DNA from: an uncultured Prevotellamassilia sp.
GTDB lineage: Bacteria; Bacteroidota; Bacteroidia; Bacteroidales; Bacteroidaceae
Direction: 5' to 3'
DNA length: 64,000 bases
Assembly: GCA_934255485.1 (NCBI GenBank)
Contig: CAKQOG010000010.1
Location: 1-64,000, forward strand
Each line of letters begins with the position of its first letter. The first letter of the stretch is position 1. This document shows positions 52,583 through 62,352 of the stretch, piece by piece. The notes below the pieces were generated by a model that worked only from the letters and a program-made list of their open reading frames with translations, had not been told where the DNA came from and did no database searches. The position numbers and the translations under genes are program-made.

Positions 52583-55057
52583 TTAGAAACCTAAGTCATT
52601 CCACCAAGTAGAATCCTTTTGCAAATACTTTGCAAACCAAGCGTAAATGACATTGAGCCATGCCAAACGTTTGTGATAGTCTGTAATTACGTGGTTTTCT
52701 CCTTCAACTTGTACATATGCTACATCTCTACCCAATATCTTAAGAGCTGTATAAAGTTGCTGGCTCTCATTAGTGGGTACGTTTGTGTCTGCAGTACCAT
52801 GCAATAACAACAAAGGCGTATGTATTTTGTCTGCGCTAAAGAGTGGTGATTGTTTTACATAAAGCTCTGGATTATTCCATGGGAAACTTCCATATTGTGC
52901 CGTTTCTCCATAAGAATATCCCCAATAACCACCGCCCCAATAACTGGCAATATTACTAATGCCAGCATGAGCTATAGCGGCAGCAAAAATATCGGTACGT
53001 GTCTGTAAATACTCTGTCATAAAACCACCATAAGATGCACCTATACATCCCACACGCTTGGAATCAACAAAGCTATGTTCTTTGCAAAAAGTCTTTACTC
53101 CTTCAATAATATCATCGCCCGATTCTTTGCCCCAAGTATTAACATGGCGAGCTGCAAACTCCTGTCCATAAGCAGTCGTTCCACTTGGATTAAGCACATA
53201 CACCACATATCCTTGACTTGCAAATGTTTGGAACGGATACCACGACTCAAGCAAATTATCAGAGGGAGAACAACCACCATAATAATATACAATCATAGGA
53301 TACTTTTTGCTCTTGTCGAAGTTGGGAGGCAATAGGTAAAAGCCATCAATAGAGTCGCCTCGTGTAGCCTTAAACTGCCAACTTGTGCTTGGGGCTATTG
53401 CAACATCCCTGTATAGCTCATCAAAGTTAATAGAGCCAATGTGCTTTGTTGTGGGCTTTTCCTTGTTTAAAACACATTCGTACATATCACGTGCACGCTG
53501 AGGTGTCTGTCCGAAGAATACAACGCGAGGTGAAGACTTTGCAGTATTTGATATAGTAAAATCTTGTACATAAGTTACCGGAAGATCAAATTTTGTGGTC
53601 TTTAGGGTTTTAGGATTTAAGCAGAATAATCCACGTCCCATTCTATCGTCAGCGGTAAAGTATATCATGCCATCTCCCCTATTCCACTGATAGTTGGCTA
53701 CAGAAGGATTAAAATGCATCAACATGGGAGTTGTGCGTTTTGATGCTATATCATATAAATACAGACGATAGTCAAATCCTTGAGGTATTTGCCCAGGCTT
53801 AACTTCTGAACCTATACCAGCAAACGACGCTGGTGATGCTGATATGAGCAATTGCTTTCCGTCAGGAGAGAAAGTAGCACGGTTTACAAACGTTGTATCA
53901 ATAAGCAACGAATCTACTTTGCCTGTATATGCATCCATTTGCAAAAAGCTTGTGCGATACATCGGTTGCTTGCTCATTGTGGTACGCATATACTGCAAAA
54001 GTAGTTTCTTGCCATCAGCTGATATGTCTGCCAAACCTACACTGGCTGCCCCATATGTTAAGCGTTGCATTATGCCAGTTTTCAAGTCATAACGCCATAA
54101 ACTATTTCTATTGCGCCATCCTGGTTGGCGATCATCTGGTTCCTCTATACGTTTCAAACCATTGACAGAAGCCTTACCTTCTTCAGTTTTATCAAATATG
54201 AGATAGTCTTCATTGGGCGAAACATTAAAACTTCCCTCTGGAAGATTATCTGCTAAGACACGCTCTTTACCATCGTTGGGTGTATAAACAACGAGTTCTC
54301 TTCCCTGCCCACTTTTACGGGTATAGTAAAGCACATCGCGTTTTCCAGATAACCATTGCAAACTTACATATTCGTTTCGATGAAGAAGTTCGCGACCTGT
54401 TTGCAAATCCGATAGAACAGTAGTATATTGAACACTGCCATCCTTTTTGGTATAATAGCTTATTGTTACAAGATACTTGCCTGTTGGCGAAATATCAACA
54501 CTACGATAGTGTTCTCCCCAAGTCTGCTGACCTATTGTAAAAGGACGCTTACTAGCAGCATTAATTATTACTCCTTGAAGATTATCACCAACAATATTTA
54601 CATTAAACGAATCACGACTTGACTTTGATGTAAGCGTCTGAATTGTCAGTTCACAACGTCCAGGAGCAAGTTTCAGTTGGTTACCTGCACATTCTTTTCC
54701 ATCTACGAACAATGTATAATTGCTCAACCCCTTTACCTCTACACGTGCTTTTGTGTATCTTGGTGTTTGCACACTAAAATGTAAAAAACGCATAGTTGGC
54801 ACACTATCCTTGCCTACCATAAGTTTTTCACCATTACTTATTGTAGAGGTAAACAGATTCCGAGTTTTACTAATATTGACTACGTTGCGATTTTGTTTCA
54901 TCACATCGTTAATGTCAAAAGCACTCCCCTTCATATTCAACGAGTCTGTTTGATAGGGAGCATGCAATTCATAAGGTCCTTGCATTTGCGCTTTGTTCAC
55001 TACCAACGTATCTGATGAGGCAGTGCAAGCAAGTGAAAAGAGTAATGAAAAAAGCAT
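52583..55057 (-). CDS. S9-family peptidase (prolyl oligopeptidase/DPP type)
   Basis: An 824-residue exported serine peptidase. A short hydrophobic N-terminus (MLFSLLFSLACTASS) ends in a Cys that could be lipidated, although the lipobox is imperfect. An in-frame stop just upstream fixes the start. A beta-propeller region (about 175-520) with repeated DISPTGKYLV-type strands precedes the alpha/beta hydrolase domain. The catalytic triad is S675 in GCIGASYGGFM, D757 in HGTADTNVPTNES and H789 in EGENHV. Such enzymes in this phylum release dipeptides from peptides in the periplasm. The exact specificity (DPP-like or acylaminoacyl) is not resolved. It stands after the lptB terminator. Confidence 0.92.
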   Translation of the reverse strand: MLFSLLFSLACTASSDTLVVNKAQMQGPYELHAPYQTDSLNMKGSAFDINDVMKQNRNVVNISKTRNLFTSTISNGEKLMVGKDSVPTMRFLHFSVQTPRYTKARVEVKGLSNYTLFVDGKECAGNQLKLAPGRCELTIQTLTSKSSRDSFNVNIVGDNLQGVIINAASKRPFTIGQQTWGEHYRSVDISPTGKYLVTISYYTKKDGSVQYTTVLSDLQTGRELLHRNEYVSLQWLSGKRDVLYYTRKSGQGRELVVYTPNDGKERVLADNLPEGSFNVSPNEDYLIFDKTEEGKASVNGLKRIEEPDDRQPGWRNRNSLWRYDLKTGIMQRLTYGAASVGLADISADGKKLLLQYMRTTMSKQPMYRTSFLQMDAYTGKVDSLLIDTTFVNRATFSPDGKQLLISASPASFAGIGSEVKPGQIPQGFDYRLYLYDIASKRTTPMLMHFNPSVANYQWNRGDGMIYFTADDRMGRGLFCLNPKTLKTTKFDLPVTYVQDFTISNTAKSSPRVVFFGQTPQRARDMYECVLNKEKPTTKHIGSINFDELYRDVAIAPSTSWQFKATRGDSIDGFYLLPPNFDKSKKYPMIVYYYGGCSPSDNLLESWYPFQTFASQGYVVYVLNPSGTTAYGQEFAARHVNTWGKESGDDIIEGVKTFCKEHSFVDSKRVGCIGASYGGFMTEYLQTRTDIFAAAIAHAGISNIASYWGGGYWGYSYGETAQYGSFPWNNPELYVKQSPLFSADKIHTPLLLLHGTADTNVPTNESQQLYTALKILGRDVAYVQVEGENHVITDYHKRLAWLNVIYAWFAKYLQKDSTWWNDLGF

Positions 55058-55082
55058 TATCTATGTATGATTATAAAATTAA

Positions 55083-55119
55083 GGCCTGCTCTAATAGATG
55101 TATGATGTTAGAGCCGGCC
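55083..55119 (-). terminator. Terminator of lptB
   Basis: A 12-bp stem with one mismatch (55083-55094 with 55108-55119), followed on the minus strand by TTAATTTTAT. It lies in the 90-bp gap between lptB and the S9 peptidase gene. Confidence 0.7.
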
Positions 55120-55147
55120 ATTATAAATTAATATTCTAAATTACGTA

Positions 55148-56014
55148 CTAATGGCTTTCGCGTTCAAGACCCATAAGTTGAAAGTCTTTTTTACGAAGTT
55201 TAAAGCTATTAGTTAAGTATTTATCACGTACTACTTGGTTTGCAGCAAGTTCTTCTGGAGTTCCTTGAAAAAGAATACGTCCCTCAAACAATAAGTATGC
55301 ACGATCGGTTATACAAAGAGTTTCCTCTACATTATGGTCGGTGATAAGGATACCTATATTGCGATCTTTTAGTTTCCATACAATATATTGTATATCTTCA
55401 ACCGCAATAGGGTCTACACCTGCAAAAGGCTCATCGAGCATGATAAACTTAGGATCGATAGCCAAGCATCTTGCAATTTCTGTACGTCTGCGCTCACCAC
55501 CCGACAATTGGTCACCAAGGTTTTTACGTACCTTTTGCAAACGAAACTCTGCAATCAAACTTTCCAACTTTTCTCGTTGATAAGCTTTTGATCGTCCCGT
55601 CATTTCAAGCACAGAAGCGATATTGTCTTCTACACTCATTTTGCGAAATACCGAAGCCTCTTGTGCCAAATAGCCTATACCCTTTTGCGCACGCTTATAT
55701 ACAGGGTCATTAGTAATCTCTTGATTGTTTAAGAAGATGCGTCCACCATTGGGTACAACCAATCCTGTCGTCATATAAAACGATGTAGTTTTACCCGCAC
55801 CATTTGGTCCAAGAAGTCCCACAATCTCTCCTTGTTTTACATTGAACGACACACCATTCACTACCGTTCGCTTACCGTATTTCTTTATTAAACCTTCAGA
55901 TCGCAGCACCATAGATTCATTACATGTTGCATCTTCTTTTTGATTAATATTATTCACTTTGCTTTCGGTAGAGGCATCTTCAGAGTTTCTATTCTTTTTG
56001 AAAAAAGCTATCAT
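55148..56014 (-). CDS. lptB: LPS export ABC transporter ATP-binding protein
   Basis: The ATPase LptB powers lipopolysaccharide transport from the inner to the outer membrane with LptF and LptG. The core begins MVLRSEGLIKKYGKRTVV and carries Walker A GPNGAGKTT, LAQEASVFRKMS, signature LSGGERRRTEIAR, Walker B KFIMLDEPFAG and the switch DHNVEE. The core alone is 254 residues, the usual size. The chosen start (MIAFFKKNRN) adds a 34-residue polar extension. The ATG at 56071 would add a further hydrophobic stretch unlike the family, and the ATG at 55912 gives only the core. Which start is used is uncertain. It is 87 bp downstream of the acyl-CoA synthetase gene. Confidence 0.93.
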   Translation of the reverse strand: MIAFFKKNRNSEDASTESKVNNINQKEDATCNESMVLRSEGLIKKYGKRTVVNGVSFNVKQGEIVGLLGPNGAGKTTSFYMTTGLVVPNGGRIFLNNQEITNDPVYKRAQKGIGYLAQEASVFRKMSVEDNIASVLEMTGRSKAYQREKLESLIAEFRLQKVRKNLGDQLSGGERRRTEIARCLAIDPKFIMLDEPFAGVDPIAVEDIQYIVWKLKDRNIGILITDHNVEETLCITDRAYLLFEGRILFQGTPEELAANQVVRDKYLTNSFKLRKKDFQLMGLERESH

Positions 56015-56101
56015 ATCAAAAAAGGTTATGTAGTATAGATATATGTAAGCAATATTTTCATATACCTTCATTACATTGCCACTTTATAAATAATCAGAAC
56101 C

Positions 56102-57763
56102 TTATTTATACATAAATCGTTTGATACTACGCTTGGGCGTTTTCTCAAATTCAGTTTTATATATTTCAAATCCAGATAAACGCTCATAGGCTGCAACCAT
56201 ATTGTTAAGGTCTTTACGATTTTGCTCCATTGCCATGCGCAATCCATCTTCGTCGAGTCCTGCTTTCTCAGCCTCATCAAAATCGGGATATATCAAAGCT
56301 ACAAGCTTCTCACCACGCTGTACCACAATACTTTCGTTTACATACGGAAGCGTGTTGAGTTTATCCTCGATTTCTTCAGGATAAATATTTTGACCAGAAG
56401 CTCCAAGCAACATGTTCTTACTACGTCCACGAATGTATAGATTTCCATCAGCATCCATCACACCTAAGTCTCCTGTATGATACCAACCATCTACCAAAGT
56501 TGCTTTCGTAGCCTCTTCGTTCTTAAAATACCCTAACATTACATTCTCTCCACGTGTCAATATTTCACCAACTACATGCCGAGGGTCAGGACTATCTATC
56601 TTAATTTCCATACGTGGTGCAGCCTTACCACACGAACCTTTACGGAATTTATGCCAATCCTCATAGGCTATAATAGGAGCACATTCTGTTGCACCATACC
56701 CTACGGTATATGGGAAGCGAATTTTATTGAGTAAATCCTCTACTTCGCTATTAAAAGCAGCACCACCAATAATAATTTCATAAAAGTTACCACCAAATGC
56801 AGCTACAAGATGTTCGCGTATTTTATCGAGGATACGTCCGCTTATGAAAGGCAACTTCAACAACATTTTCATGCTTGGAGTTTGCAACTTAGGCAATACA
56901 TTCTTTTTGATTATTTTTTCAATAATCAAAGGAACAGAAATAATTACCACAGGTTTAATCTCACCAAATGCCTTTAGTACAATTTTGGGCGAAGGTATGC
57001 GCGTAAGGTAATAAACATGACATCCTTGAATAAACTCAAATATAAATTCAAAAGCCATGCCATACATGTGTGCAAGTGGTAACATCGAAATAATATGATC
57101 ACCACGTTTTGCTTTTGAGCCAAGAACTTCTACAGCAAACTGATAGTTCGACCATAAAGCACGGAATGGTATCATAACACCTTTTGAGTTTGATGTAGTA
57201 CCACTCGTGTAGTTTATAAGTGCTAACGCATCAGGGTTTGGAGTATGAGGATAACAAACATGCTCCTTTCGGAAATACTTAGGATATTTTTTACCAAAGT
57301 ACTCATTGAGATGTTCACGTGCCTCTGTTAATTTCTCCGTACGTGATACGAGCAACGAGTAATCGGGAATACTGATTACACCCTCTAAATGTGGCATATC
57401 GTCCGCATTTAGTTCAGGCCATGCCATATCTCCTACAAAAAGGATTTTTGCTTCAGAGTGATTAACAATATCATGTACTTGTTGCGCTTTAAACTCATGC
57501 AATATTGGAACAGCAACAGCACCATAGGTAAGCGTTGCCAAGAACGCAGTTGCCCAATTAGCACTATTACGTCCGCAAAGTGCAATTTTGTCACCTTTCA
57601 CAACTCCCGCATTTTCAAACAAGATATGTAGCTTTTCTATTTTGCGAGCTACATCTTTATATTGCAGCGTTACGCCTTGATAGTCTGTCAGTGCATCGAT
57701 ATCCCAATTTTGCTTTAGGCTCTCTGCTATCAAATCGACAAAGTCGGTATACTTTTCCATTTT
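56102..57763 (-). CDS. AMP-dependent acyl-CoA synthetase/ligase
   Basis: A 553-residue adenylate-forming enzyme, probably a long-chain fatty acid-CoA ligase. The AMP-binding signature is LINYTSGTTSNSKGVMIP (about 190-207); GYGATECAPI, YHTGDLGVMDADG and IRGRSKNMLLGASGQNIYP follow, and the C-terminal subdomain ends with KTEFEKTPKRSIKRF, which includes the catalytic Lys. The start is MEKYTDFVDLI at 57763. The earlier ATG (57820) lies inside the -7 box. Its position before lptB may reflect membrane lipid work, though this is weak evidence. Confidence 0.9.
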   Translation of the reverse strand, partial: KMEKYTDFVDLIAESLKQNWDIDALTDYQGVTLQYKDVARKIEKLHILFENAGVVKGDKIALCGRNSANWATAFLATLTYGAVAVPILHEFKAQQVHDIVNHSEAKILFVGDMAWPELNADDMPHLEGVISIPDYSLLVSRTEKLTEAREHLNEYFGKKYPKYFRKEHVCYPHTPNPDALALINYTSGTTSNSKGVMIPFRALWSNYQFAVEVLGSKAKRGDHIISMLPLAHMYGMAFEFIFEFIQGCHVYYLTRIPSPKIVLKAFGEIKPVVIISVPLIIEKIIKKNVLPKLQTPSMKMLLKLPFISGRILDKIREHLVAAFGGNFYEIIIGGAAFNSEVEDLLNKIRFPYTVGYGATECAPIIAYEDWHKFRKGSCGKAAPRMEIKIDSPDPRHVVGEILTRGENVMLGYFKNEEATKATLVDGWYHTGDLGVMDADGNLYIRGRSKNMLLGASGQNIYPEEIEDKLNTLPYVNESIVVQRGEKLVALIYPDFDEAEKAGLDEDGLRMAMEQNRKDLNNMVAAYERLSGFEIYKTEFEKTPKRSIKRFMYK

Positions 57764-57817
57764 GGAATGATAAAAAGTCAAGCCATATATGCTTGGCACA
57801 TTAATAATTGTTTTGTG

Positions 57818-57825
57818 CAAAATTA
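57818..57825 (-). promoter_or_regulatory. -7 box of the acyl-CoA synthetase gene
   Basis: TAATTTTG on the minus strand, about 55 nt before the ATG at 57763. It rules out the ATG at 57820. Confidence 0.5.
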
Positions 57826-57900
57826 GTAAAAAAGTATGGGTAACACTACTTGCTATTCAATAAAAATGGATATTTATAGTCGGCAAGAGCAAAAAACATG

Positions 57901-57908
57901 TACTTTTG
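57901..57908 (+). promoter_or_regulatory. -7 box of mltG
   Basis: TACTTTTG, about 52 nt before the ATG at 57960. The ATG-like start at 57906 overlaps the box and is rejected. Confidence 0.5.
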
Positions 57909-57959
57909 CACACATTATTCAGTTCTTCAAAAAAAGAAAAAGAAATATTAGTGTTTATC

Positions 57960-58982
57960 ATGACAAACAAAACTAAAAAGATTCTCTGTATTACAGGGGC
58001 ATCGCTGGTTATTATACTGGCAATTGTTTATTGGCTTTTCTTCTCAAGTTTCAGTTCAAATAGCAAGCCTTCGTTTGTTTATATAGACAAAGACGACACT
58101 ACTGACTCTGTTTTTGTTAAAGCCGAAAGAGCAGCTCAACCAAGTCAAACTATCGGTCTTAAAATTTGCAGTACACTCTTTGGATATTCATCACACATTC
58201 ATGCTGGAAGATACGCCACTGGCGATGGCATAAGTACTTTCCGATTGATGCGTAATTTGCGTGGAGGTCGCCAATCGGCAGTATCACTTGTTATTCCCGT
58301 AGTTCACACGATAGATAACCTTGCAGCCCGTCTTTCAGATCAACTTGAGGCTGACTCTACCACCCTCTCTAATTGCTTTAAAGATACTACTTTGTTAAAT
58401 CAATTAAATGTTGACACAGCCACAGTAGCTTGTCTTTTCTTACCAAACACTTACGAAGTGTATTGGGATATCGCCCCACAAAAGCTCTTAAAGAGAATGA
58501 AAAAAGAGCATGATGCTTTTTGGACTGAAAAACGTACAAAGGAAGCTTCTGAGGCTGGACTTACCCCCGATGAGGCCTACACTCTTGCATCCATTGTTGA
58601 ACAAGAGTCTGCTAATGAAAAAGAGCGTCCGATGATAGCTGGTATGTACCTCAATCGTCTGCACCAAGGCATGAAGTTGCAAGCCGACCCAACCGTTAAG
58701 TTTGCGCTTAAAAACTTTTCATTGCGTCGCATTATGATTAATCACCTAAGCGTAAATAGCCCATACAACACATATCAACACGAAGGACTTCCTATTGGTC
58801 CGATATGCATTCCGTCGCTCAATGCCATAGAGTCTGTGCTACACTATGTTCACCACAACTACCTATATATGTGTGCTAAGGAGGATTTCTCGGGAACTCA
58901 CAATTTTGCTACCACTTACGCCGAACATACAGCCAATGCCAAGCGCTATGCAGATGCTTTAAATAAGAAAGGCATTAACTAA
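57960..58982 (+). CDS. mltG: Endolytic transglycosylase MltG
   Basis: A 340-residue inner-membrane enzyme (YceG family) that cuts nascent glycan strands and is thought to end peptidoglycan chain growth. It has a short cytoplasmic N-terminus (MTNKTKKI), a transmembrane helix (about 9-29) and a periplasmic domain. The catalytic Glu lies in LASIVEQESANEKERPMIAG (about 214-233). MYLNRLHQGMKLQADPTVKFAL and SPYNTYQHEGLPIGPICIPS are further conserved blocks. The C-terminus with THNFATTYAEHTANAKRY is family-typical. Length is normal. It is transcribed divergently from the acyl-CoA synthetase gene. Confidence 0.95.
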   Translation: MTNKTKKILCITGASLVIILAIVYWLFFSSFSSNSKPSFVYIDKDDTTDSVFVKAERAAQPSQTIGLKICSTLFGYSSHIHAGRYATGDGISTFRLMRNLRGGRQSAVSLVIPVVHTIDNLAARLSDQLEADSTTLSNCFKDTTLLNQLNVDTATVACLFLPNTYEVYWDIAPQKLLKRMKKEHDAFWTEKRTKEASEAGLTPDEAYTLASIVEQESANEKERPMIAGMYLNRLHQGMKLQADPTVKFALKNFSLRRIMINHLSVNSPYNTYQHEGLPIGPICIPSLNAIESVLHYVHHNYLYMCAKEDFSGTHNFATTYAEHTANAKRYADALNKKGIN

Positions 58983-59003
58983 AAAAAGAATATAATAAAC
59001 TTG

Positions 59004-59045
59004 TAAGCAGGTTTTTGAATAGTATTTACAATTCAAAAACCTGCT
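59004..59045 (+). terminator. Terminator of mltG
   Basis: A perfect 16-bp stem (59004-59019 with 59030-59045) followed by TTCTTTT on the plus strand. The convergent permease gene ends at 59088, so it may serve both. Confidence 0.85.
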
Positions 59046-59087
59046 TTTCTTTTAAGTGTGGAGTTTCCTTAGTTTATAAAAGAATAG

Positions 59088-60383
59088 TTAATCAAAAGCA
59101 TAATTCAGAATAAAGAGCAAAGACAATATCACAAGAGTAATATTAATTTGTTGCCATTTTCCAGAACAAAGTTTGATAATAACATAACTCAAAATGCCTA
59201 AACATATACCATCAGCAATTGAATAACATAGCACCATGGTTATCATTGTTATAAATGCAGGAAAAGCTTCAGACACATCCTCCAAATTAATTTTCTTTAC
59301 TGAGTCTACCATCAGCACGCCCACCATTACCAAAGCGCCACTTGTTGCAGCCGAAGGAATTAGTAAGAATACGGGAGATATGAATATAGAAAGGACAAAG
59401 AAAATGCCGACAAATAAAGAAGTAAGCCCCGAACGTCCCCCTTCAGCAATGCCCGATGCACTCTCGACATAAGTAGTAATTGTGCTACTGCCCAAACAAG
59501 CGCCTACTGTCGTACCTATTGCATCGCTTAGCATAGCCTCGCGCATATGTGGAATATGACCTTCAATAGCAAGTCCTGTTTTCTGCACCAAACCAACTAA
59601 GGTTCCTAACGTATCAAAAATATTGATAAGTAGTAATGAGAATACTACCATTATCATCTTAAGAGAGAAAACGTTGCTAAAATCAAATTTACAAAACACA
59701 GGTGCTATACTATGAGGAGCCGAAATAGGTGTCCAACCTTCGCTAAGCTGCGTTACACCCATAGGTATACCCACTAAAGTGGCAATGATAATGCCATAAA
59801 ATAGAGCACCTTTCACACCACGCACCATAAGCATTCCGCTAACAAGAATTGATAATATACCTAACAAACACTCATGCGTAAAACTGCCCAACTTGACAAA
59901 CGTATCAGGGTTAGCCACTATTATGTGCGCATTTTTCAATCCTATAAAGGCAATGAACATCCCAATACCTGCCGATATAGCATAGCGCAAATTTGTGGGA
60001 ATACTATCGAGTATCATGTCACGAATATTAAGAAAGGTTATCAATATAAAAATAATACCTTCTATCAACATCACAGCCAATGCTTGATGCCATGTAAGGC
60101 CCATAGCTTGACACAAAGTATAGGCAAAAAAGGCATTTAGTCCCATACTTGGTGCTTGAGCAAATGGTAATTTTGCCATAAAAGCAAGCAATAGTGTTGA
60201 GATAGCAGCAGCAATAGCTGTGCTTGTAAACAGAGCACCTTTATCCATACCCGTACTAGCAAGAATAGTGGGATTTACAGCTAAAATGTAGCACATGGTT
60301 AAGAATGTAGTGATACCAGCCACTAATTCTGTCTTAACTTTCATGCTTTTGGCATCAAAGCCAAATAATTTTTTTAGTAACAT
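59088..60383 (-). CDS. NCS2-type purine permease (AzgA-like)
   Basis: A 431-residue membrane protein starting MLLKKLFGFDAKSMKVKTEL at 60383; the ATG at 60449 adds an implausible 22-residue polar/hydrophobic lead. About 12-14 hydrophobic segments are visible. The motifs QAPSMGLNAFFAYTL (near 80) and GSSTITTYVESASGIAEGGRSG (split around 285-305, with the conserved E) are those of AzgA-like guanine/hypoxanthine permeases. It imports purine bases with a proton. It stands alone. The 270-bp gap to htrA contains a hairpin. Confidence 0.9.
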   Translation of the reverse strand: MLLKKLFGFDAKSMKVKTELVAGITTFLTMCYILAVNPTILASTGMDKGALFTSTAIAAAISTLLLAFMAKLPFAQAPSMGLNAFFAYTLCQAMGLTWHQALAVMLIEGIIFILITFLNIRDMILDSIPTNLRYAISAGIGMFIAFIGLKNAHIIVANPDTFVKLGSFTHECLLGILSILVSGMLMVRGVKGALFYGIIIATLVGIPMGVTQLSEGWTPISAPHSIAPVFCKFDFSNVFSLKMIMVVFSLLLINIFDTLGTLVGLVQKTGLAIEGHIPHMREAMLSDAIGTTVGACLGSSTITTYVESASGIAEGGRSGLTSLFVGIFFVLSIFISPVFLLIPSAATSGALVMVGVLMVDSVKKINLEDVSEAFPAFITMITMVLCYSIADGICLGILSYVIIKLCSGKWQQINITLVILSLLFILNYAFD

Positions 60384-60629
60384 TGGGTTATATATTATAA
60401 TATTTATTTTTTCAGAATGTAACAAAAGTGTGTCATGTGCATATACCAACTCTTGATACTCATGCTTTCATTAGCCATACTCATTTGTATCTAAACTATC
60501 AGATTAAGCATTATATTGACATATCTGCAATTTGTGCAATTAAATGAAATGCAAAGTTAAGCAAAAACAAACAATCTATTTTTTTGGTAATTCCTATTTT
60601 TACACATAAATATAAGTTTGCACAAATAT

Positions 60630-60669
60630 AAAATCCATCCACAATGCAAATGCAAAGTGGATGGATTTT
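60630..60669 (-). terminator. Terminator of htrA
   Basis: A perfect 13-bp stem AAAATCCATCCAC (60630-60642) with GTGGATGGATTTT (60657-60669), with T/A-rich sequence beyond on the minus strand. It lies 54 bp past the htrA stop. Confidence 0.75.
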
Positions 60670-60722
60670 AGGAATATCAATAAGTACGAATGCTTATCAA
60701 TAATCAACCTATCAAGGTTGAT

Positions 60723-62192
60723 TTATTTTGTTTTCTTATTTGATTTTGCGCTATTCTTTGTAGCTTTTGGATCAGACAATTCCACAGCAAATGATTTATT
60801 GATACCTGTCTGTGTTTTAGCACGTATCCAAAGTACACGATCTGTACTCAAGTTGGCAACTTTAACAGCTTCGTCGAAGTCGGCATTAGTACGCATTTCG
60901 CGATCGTTTACCTTCATGATAATAAGTCCTTTCGTTATGCCAGCGTCTTTAAGCTTTCCATCACGAATAGCAGAAACCATCAAGCCATAAGGTAGGTTGA
61001 GTTCATCTTTTTCGCTACTTGTTAATGGACGTAGAGCAGCCCCCATAGAGTCTGTATCAAGCGTTTGAACTGCTGTAGTTGTACCTTGTATGTTGCGAAG
61101 AGTTAGTTCGGTAGTATGTTGTTTTTTATCACGTAGGTATGTTACCTTAACCTTATCTCCAGGACGATGATTTGTCAAGAGCTCTTGTAATTCGCCAATT
61201 TTCTCTATTTTCTTACCATCGATTGCCGTAATAACATCACCTTCTTTCATACCACCCTCTGAGGCTGCACCATCAGCACTTACCTCCGCCACATAGATAC
61301 CATTTACGGTGCCAAGATCTACATCTTTACCCTTCTCCTTTTGTTGGTCAATGTAATTAGATACATCTGTACCTGCAATACCGAGCAAGGCACGTTGTAC
61401 GGTTCCATACTTACGAAGATCTGCTACAACCTTATTCATAATAGCAGTTGGGATAGCAAAGCCGTAACCTGAGAAAGAACCTGTTTGCGAATACAACATG
61501 GCATTTATGCCAACCAACTCACCTTTTGCATTAACCAATGCGCCACCAGAGTTACCTGGATTGATAGCTGCATCTGTTTGAATAAAGCTATCAATACTAC
61601 CTGGAGTGGCATTTAGTGTACGAGCTTTAGCACTCACAATACCAGCTGTAACTGTTGAAGTTAAACTAAACGGATTACCTATGGCAAGCACCCATTCTCC
61701 AAGTTTAAGGTCATTAGAATTACCTACCTTTATAGGCTGCAATCCTTTTGCTTCAATTTTTATCAAGGCCAAGTCTGTAGACTTATCCGTACCTATAATA
61801 CGTGCTTTAAATTCGCGGTTATCATTGAGTTTAACCGTCATTTCATCAGCATTTTCTACAACATGGTTGTTGGTGACGATATAACCATCTTCTGTTAAGA
61901 TAACCCCCGAACCAGCACCAGTTTGCTTGGGAGTTTGTATTTGTCGTTGTTGTCTGCCACCATTTCCACGGCCAAAGAAGTCGCCAAAAAAGTCTTCAAA
62001 AGGATCGCTATATTGAATGGTTTGCGTTTTGCCATTTGTTGTTACTTTAATATAAACAACTGAATTAACCGCATTTTCAGCTGCAGTGGTCAAATCTATT
62101 GGGTTTGAAGGTACTGCAGCAGATGCCATTGCAGGAGTTTGCAATCCTAATGTTAAAGCCAAAGCCCATAAAGGCAAATATTTACGTATCAT
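60723..62192 (-). CDS. degP: Do-family periplasmic serine protease/chaperone
   Basis: A 489-residue HtrA/DegP protein acting on misfolded envelope proteins. The start MIRKYLPLWALALTLG at 62192 gives a normal signal peptide; the ATG at 62228 overlaps the -7 box. The trypsin-like domain carries H110 (TNNHVVENAD), D140 (TDLALIKIE) and S215 (NPGNSGGAL). Two PDZ domains follow (about 270-370 and 390-475), giving the standard two-PDZ layout. A Gly/Arg/Gln-rich loop lies at about 74-92. The tail is Lys-rich. It is a single gene with its own promoter and terminator. Confidence 0.96.
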   Translation of the reverse strand: MIRKYLPLWALALTLGLQTPAMASAAVPSNPIDLTTAAENAVNSVVYIKVTTNGKTQTIQYSDPFEDFFGDFFGRGNGGRQQRQIQTPKQTGAGSGVILTEDGYIVTNNHVVENADEMTVKLNDNREFKARIIGTDKSTDLALIKIEAKGLQPIKVGNSNDLKLGEWVLAIGNPFSLTSTVTAGIVSAKARTLNATPGSIDSFIQTDAAINPGNSGGALVNAKGELVGINAMLYSQTGSFSGYGFAIPTAIMNKVVADLRKYGTVQRALLGIAGTDVSNYIDQQKEKGKDVDLGTVNGIYVAEVSADGAASEGGMKEGDVITAIDGKKIEKIGELQELLTNHRPGDKVKVTYLRDKKQHTTELTLRNIQGTTTAVQTLDTDSMGAALRPLTSSEKDELNLPYGLMVSAIRDGKLKDAGITKGLIIMKVNDREMRTNADFDEAVKVANLSTDRVLWIRAKTQTGINKSFAVELSDPKATKNSAKSNKKTK

Positions 62193-62225
62193 AATATTGT
62201 TGATTATATTTTGTTTTTCTGAAAG

Positions 62226-62233
62226 CAAAAGTA
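62226..62233 (-). promoter_or_regulatory. -7 box of the HtrA gene
   Basis: TACTTTTG on the minus strand, about 34 nt before the ATG at 62192. It excludes the ATG at 62228. Confidence 0.5.
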
Positions 62234-62352
62234 GTATTTATGTACCAAGTCTTTACTAACTCCGTATTTCAATGTTTATGTTTTTAACTCTTTTAACTCG
62301 TATACTACGTTATATCTTACAATTTATCAAGTATGGATACGCAAGTCTCCCT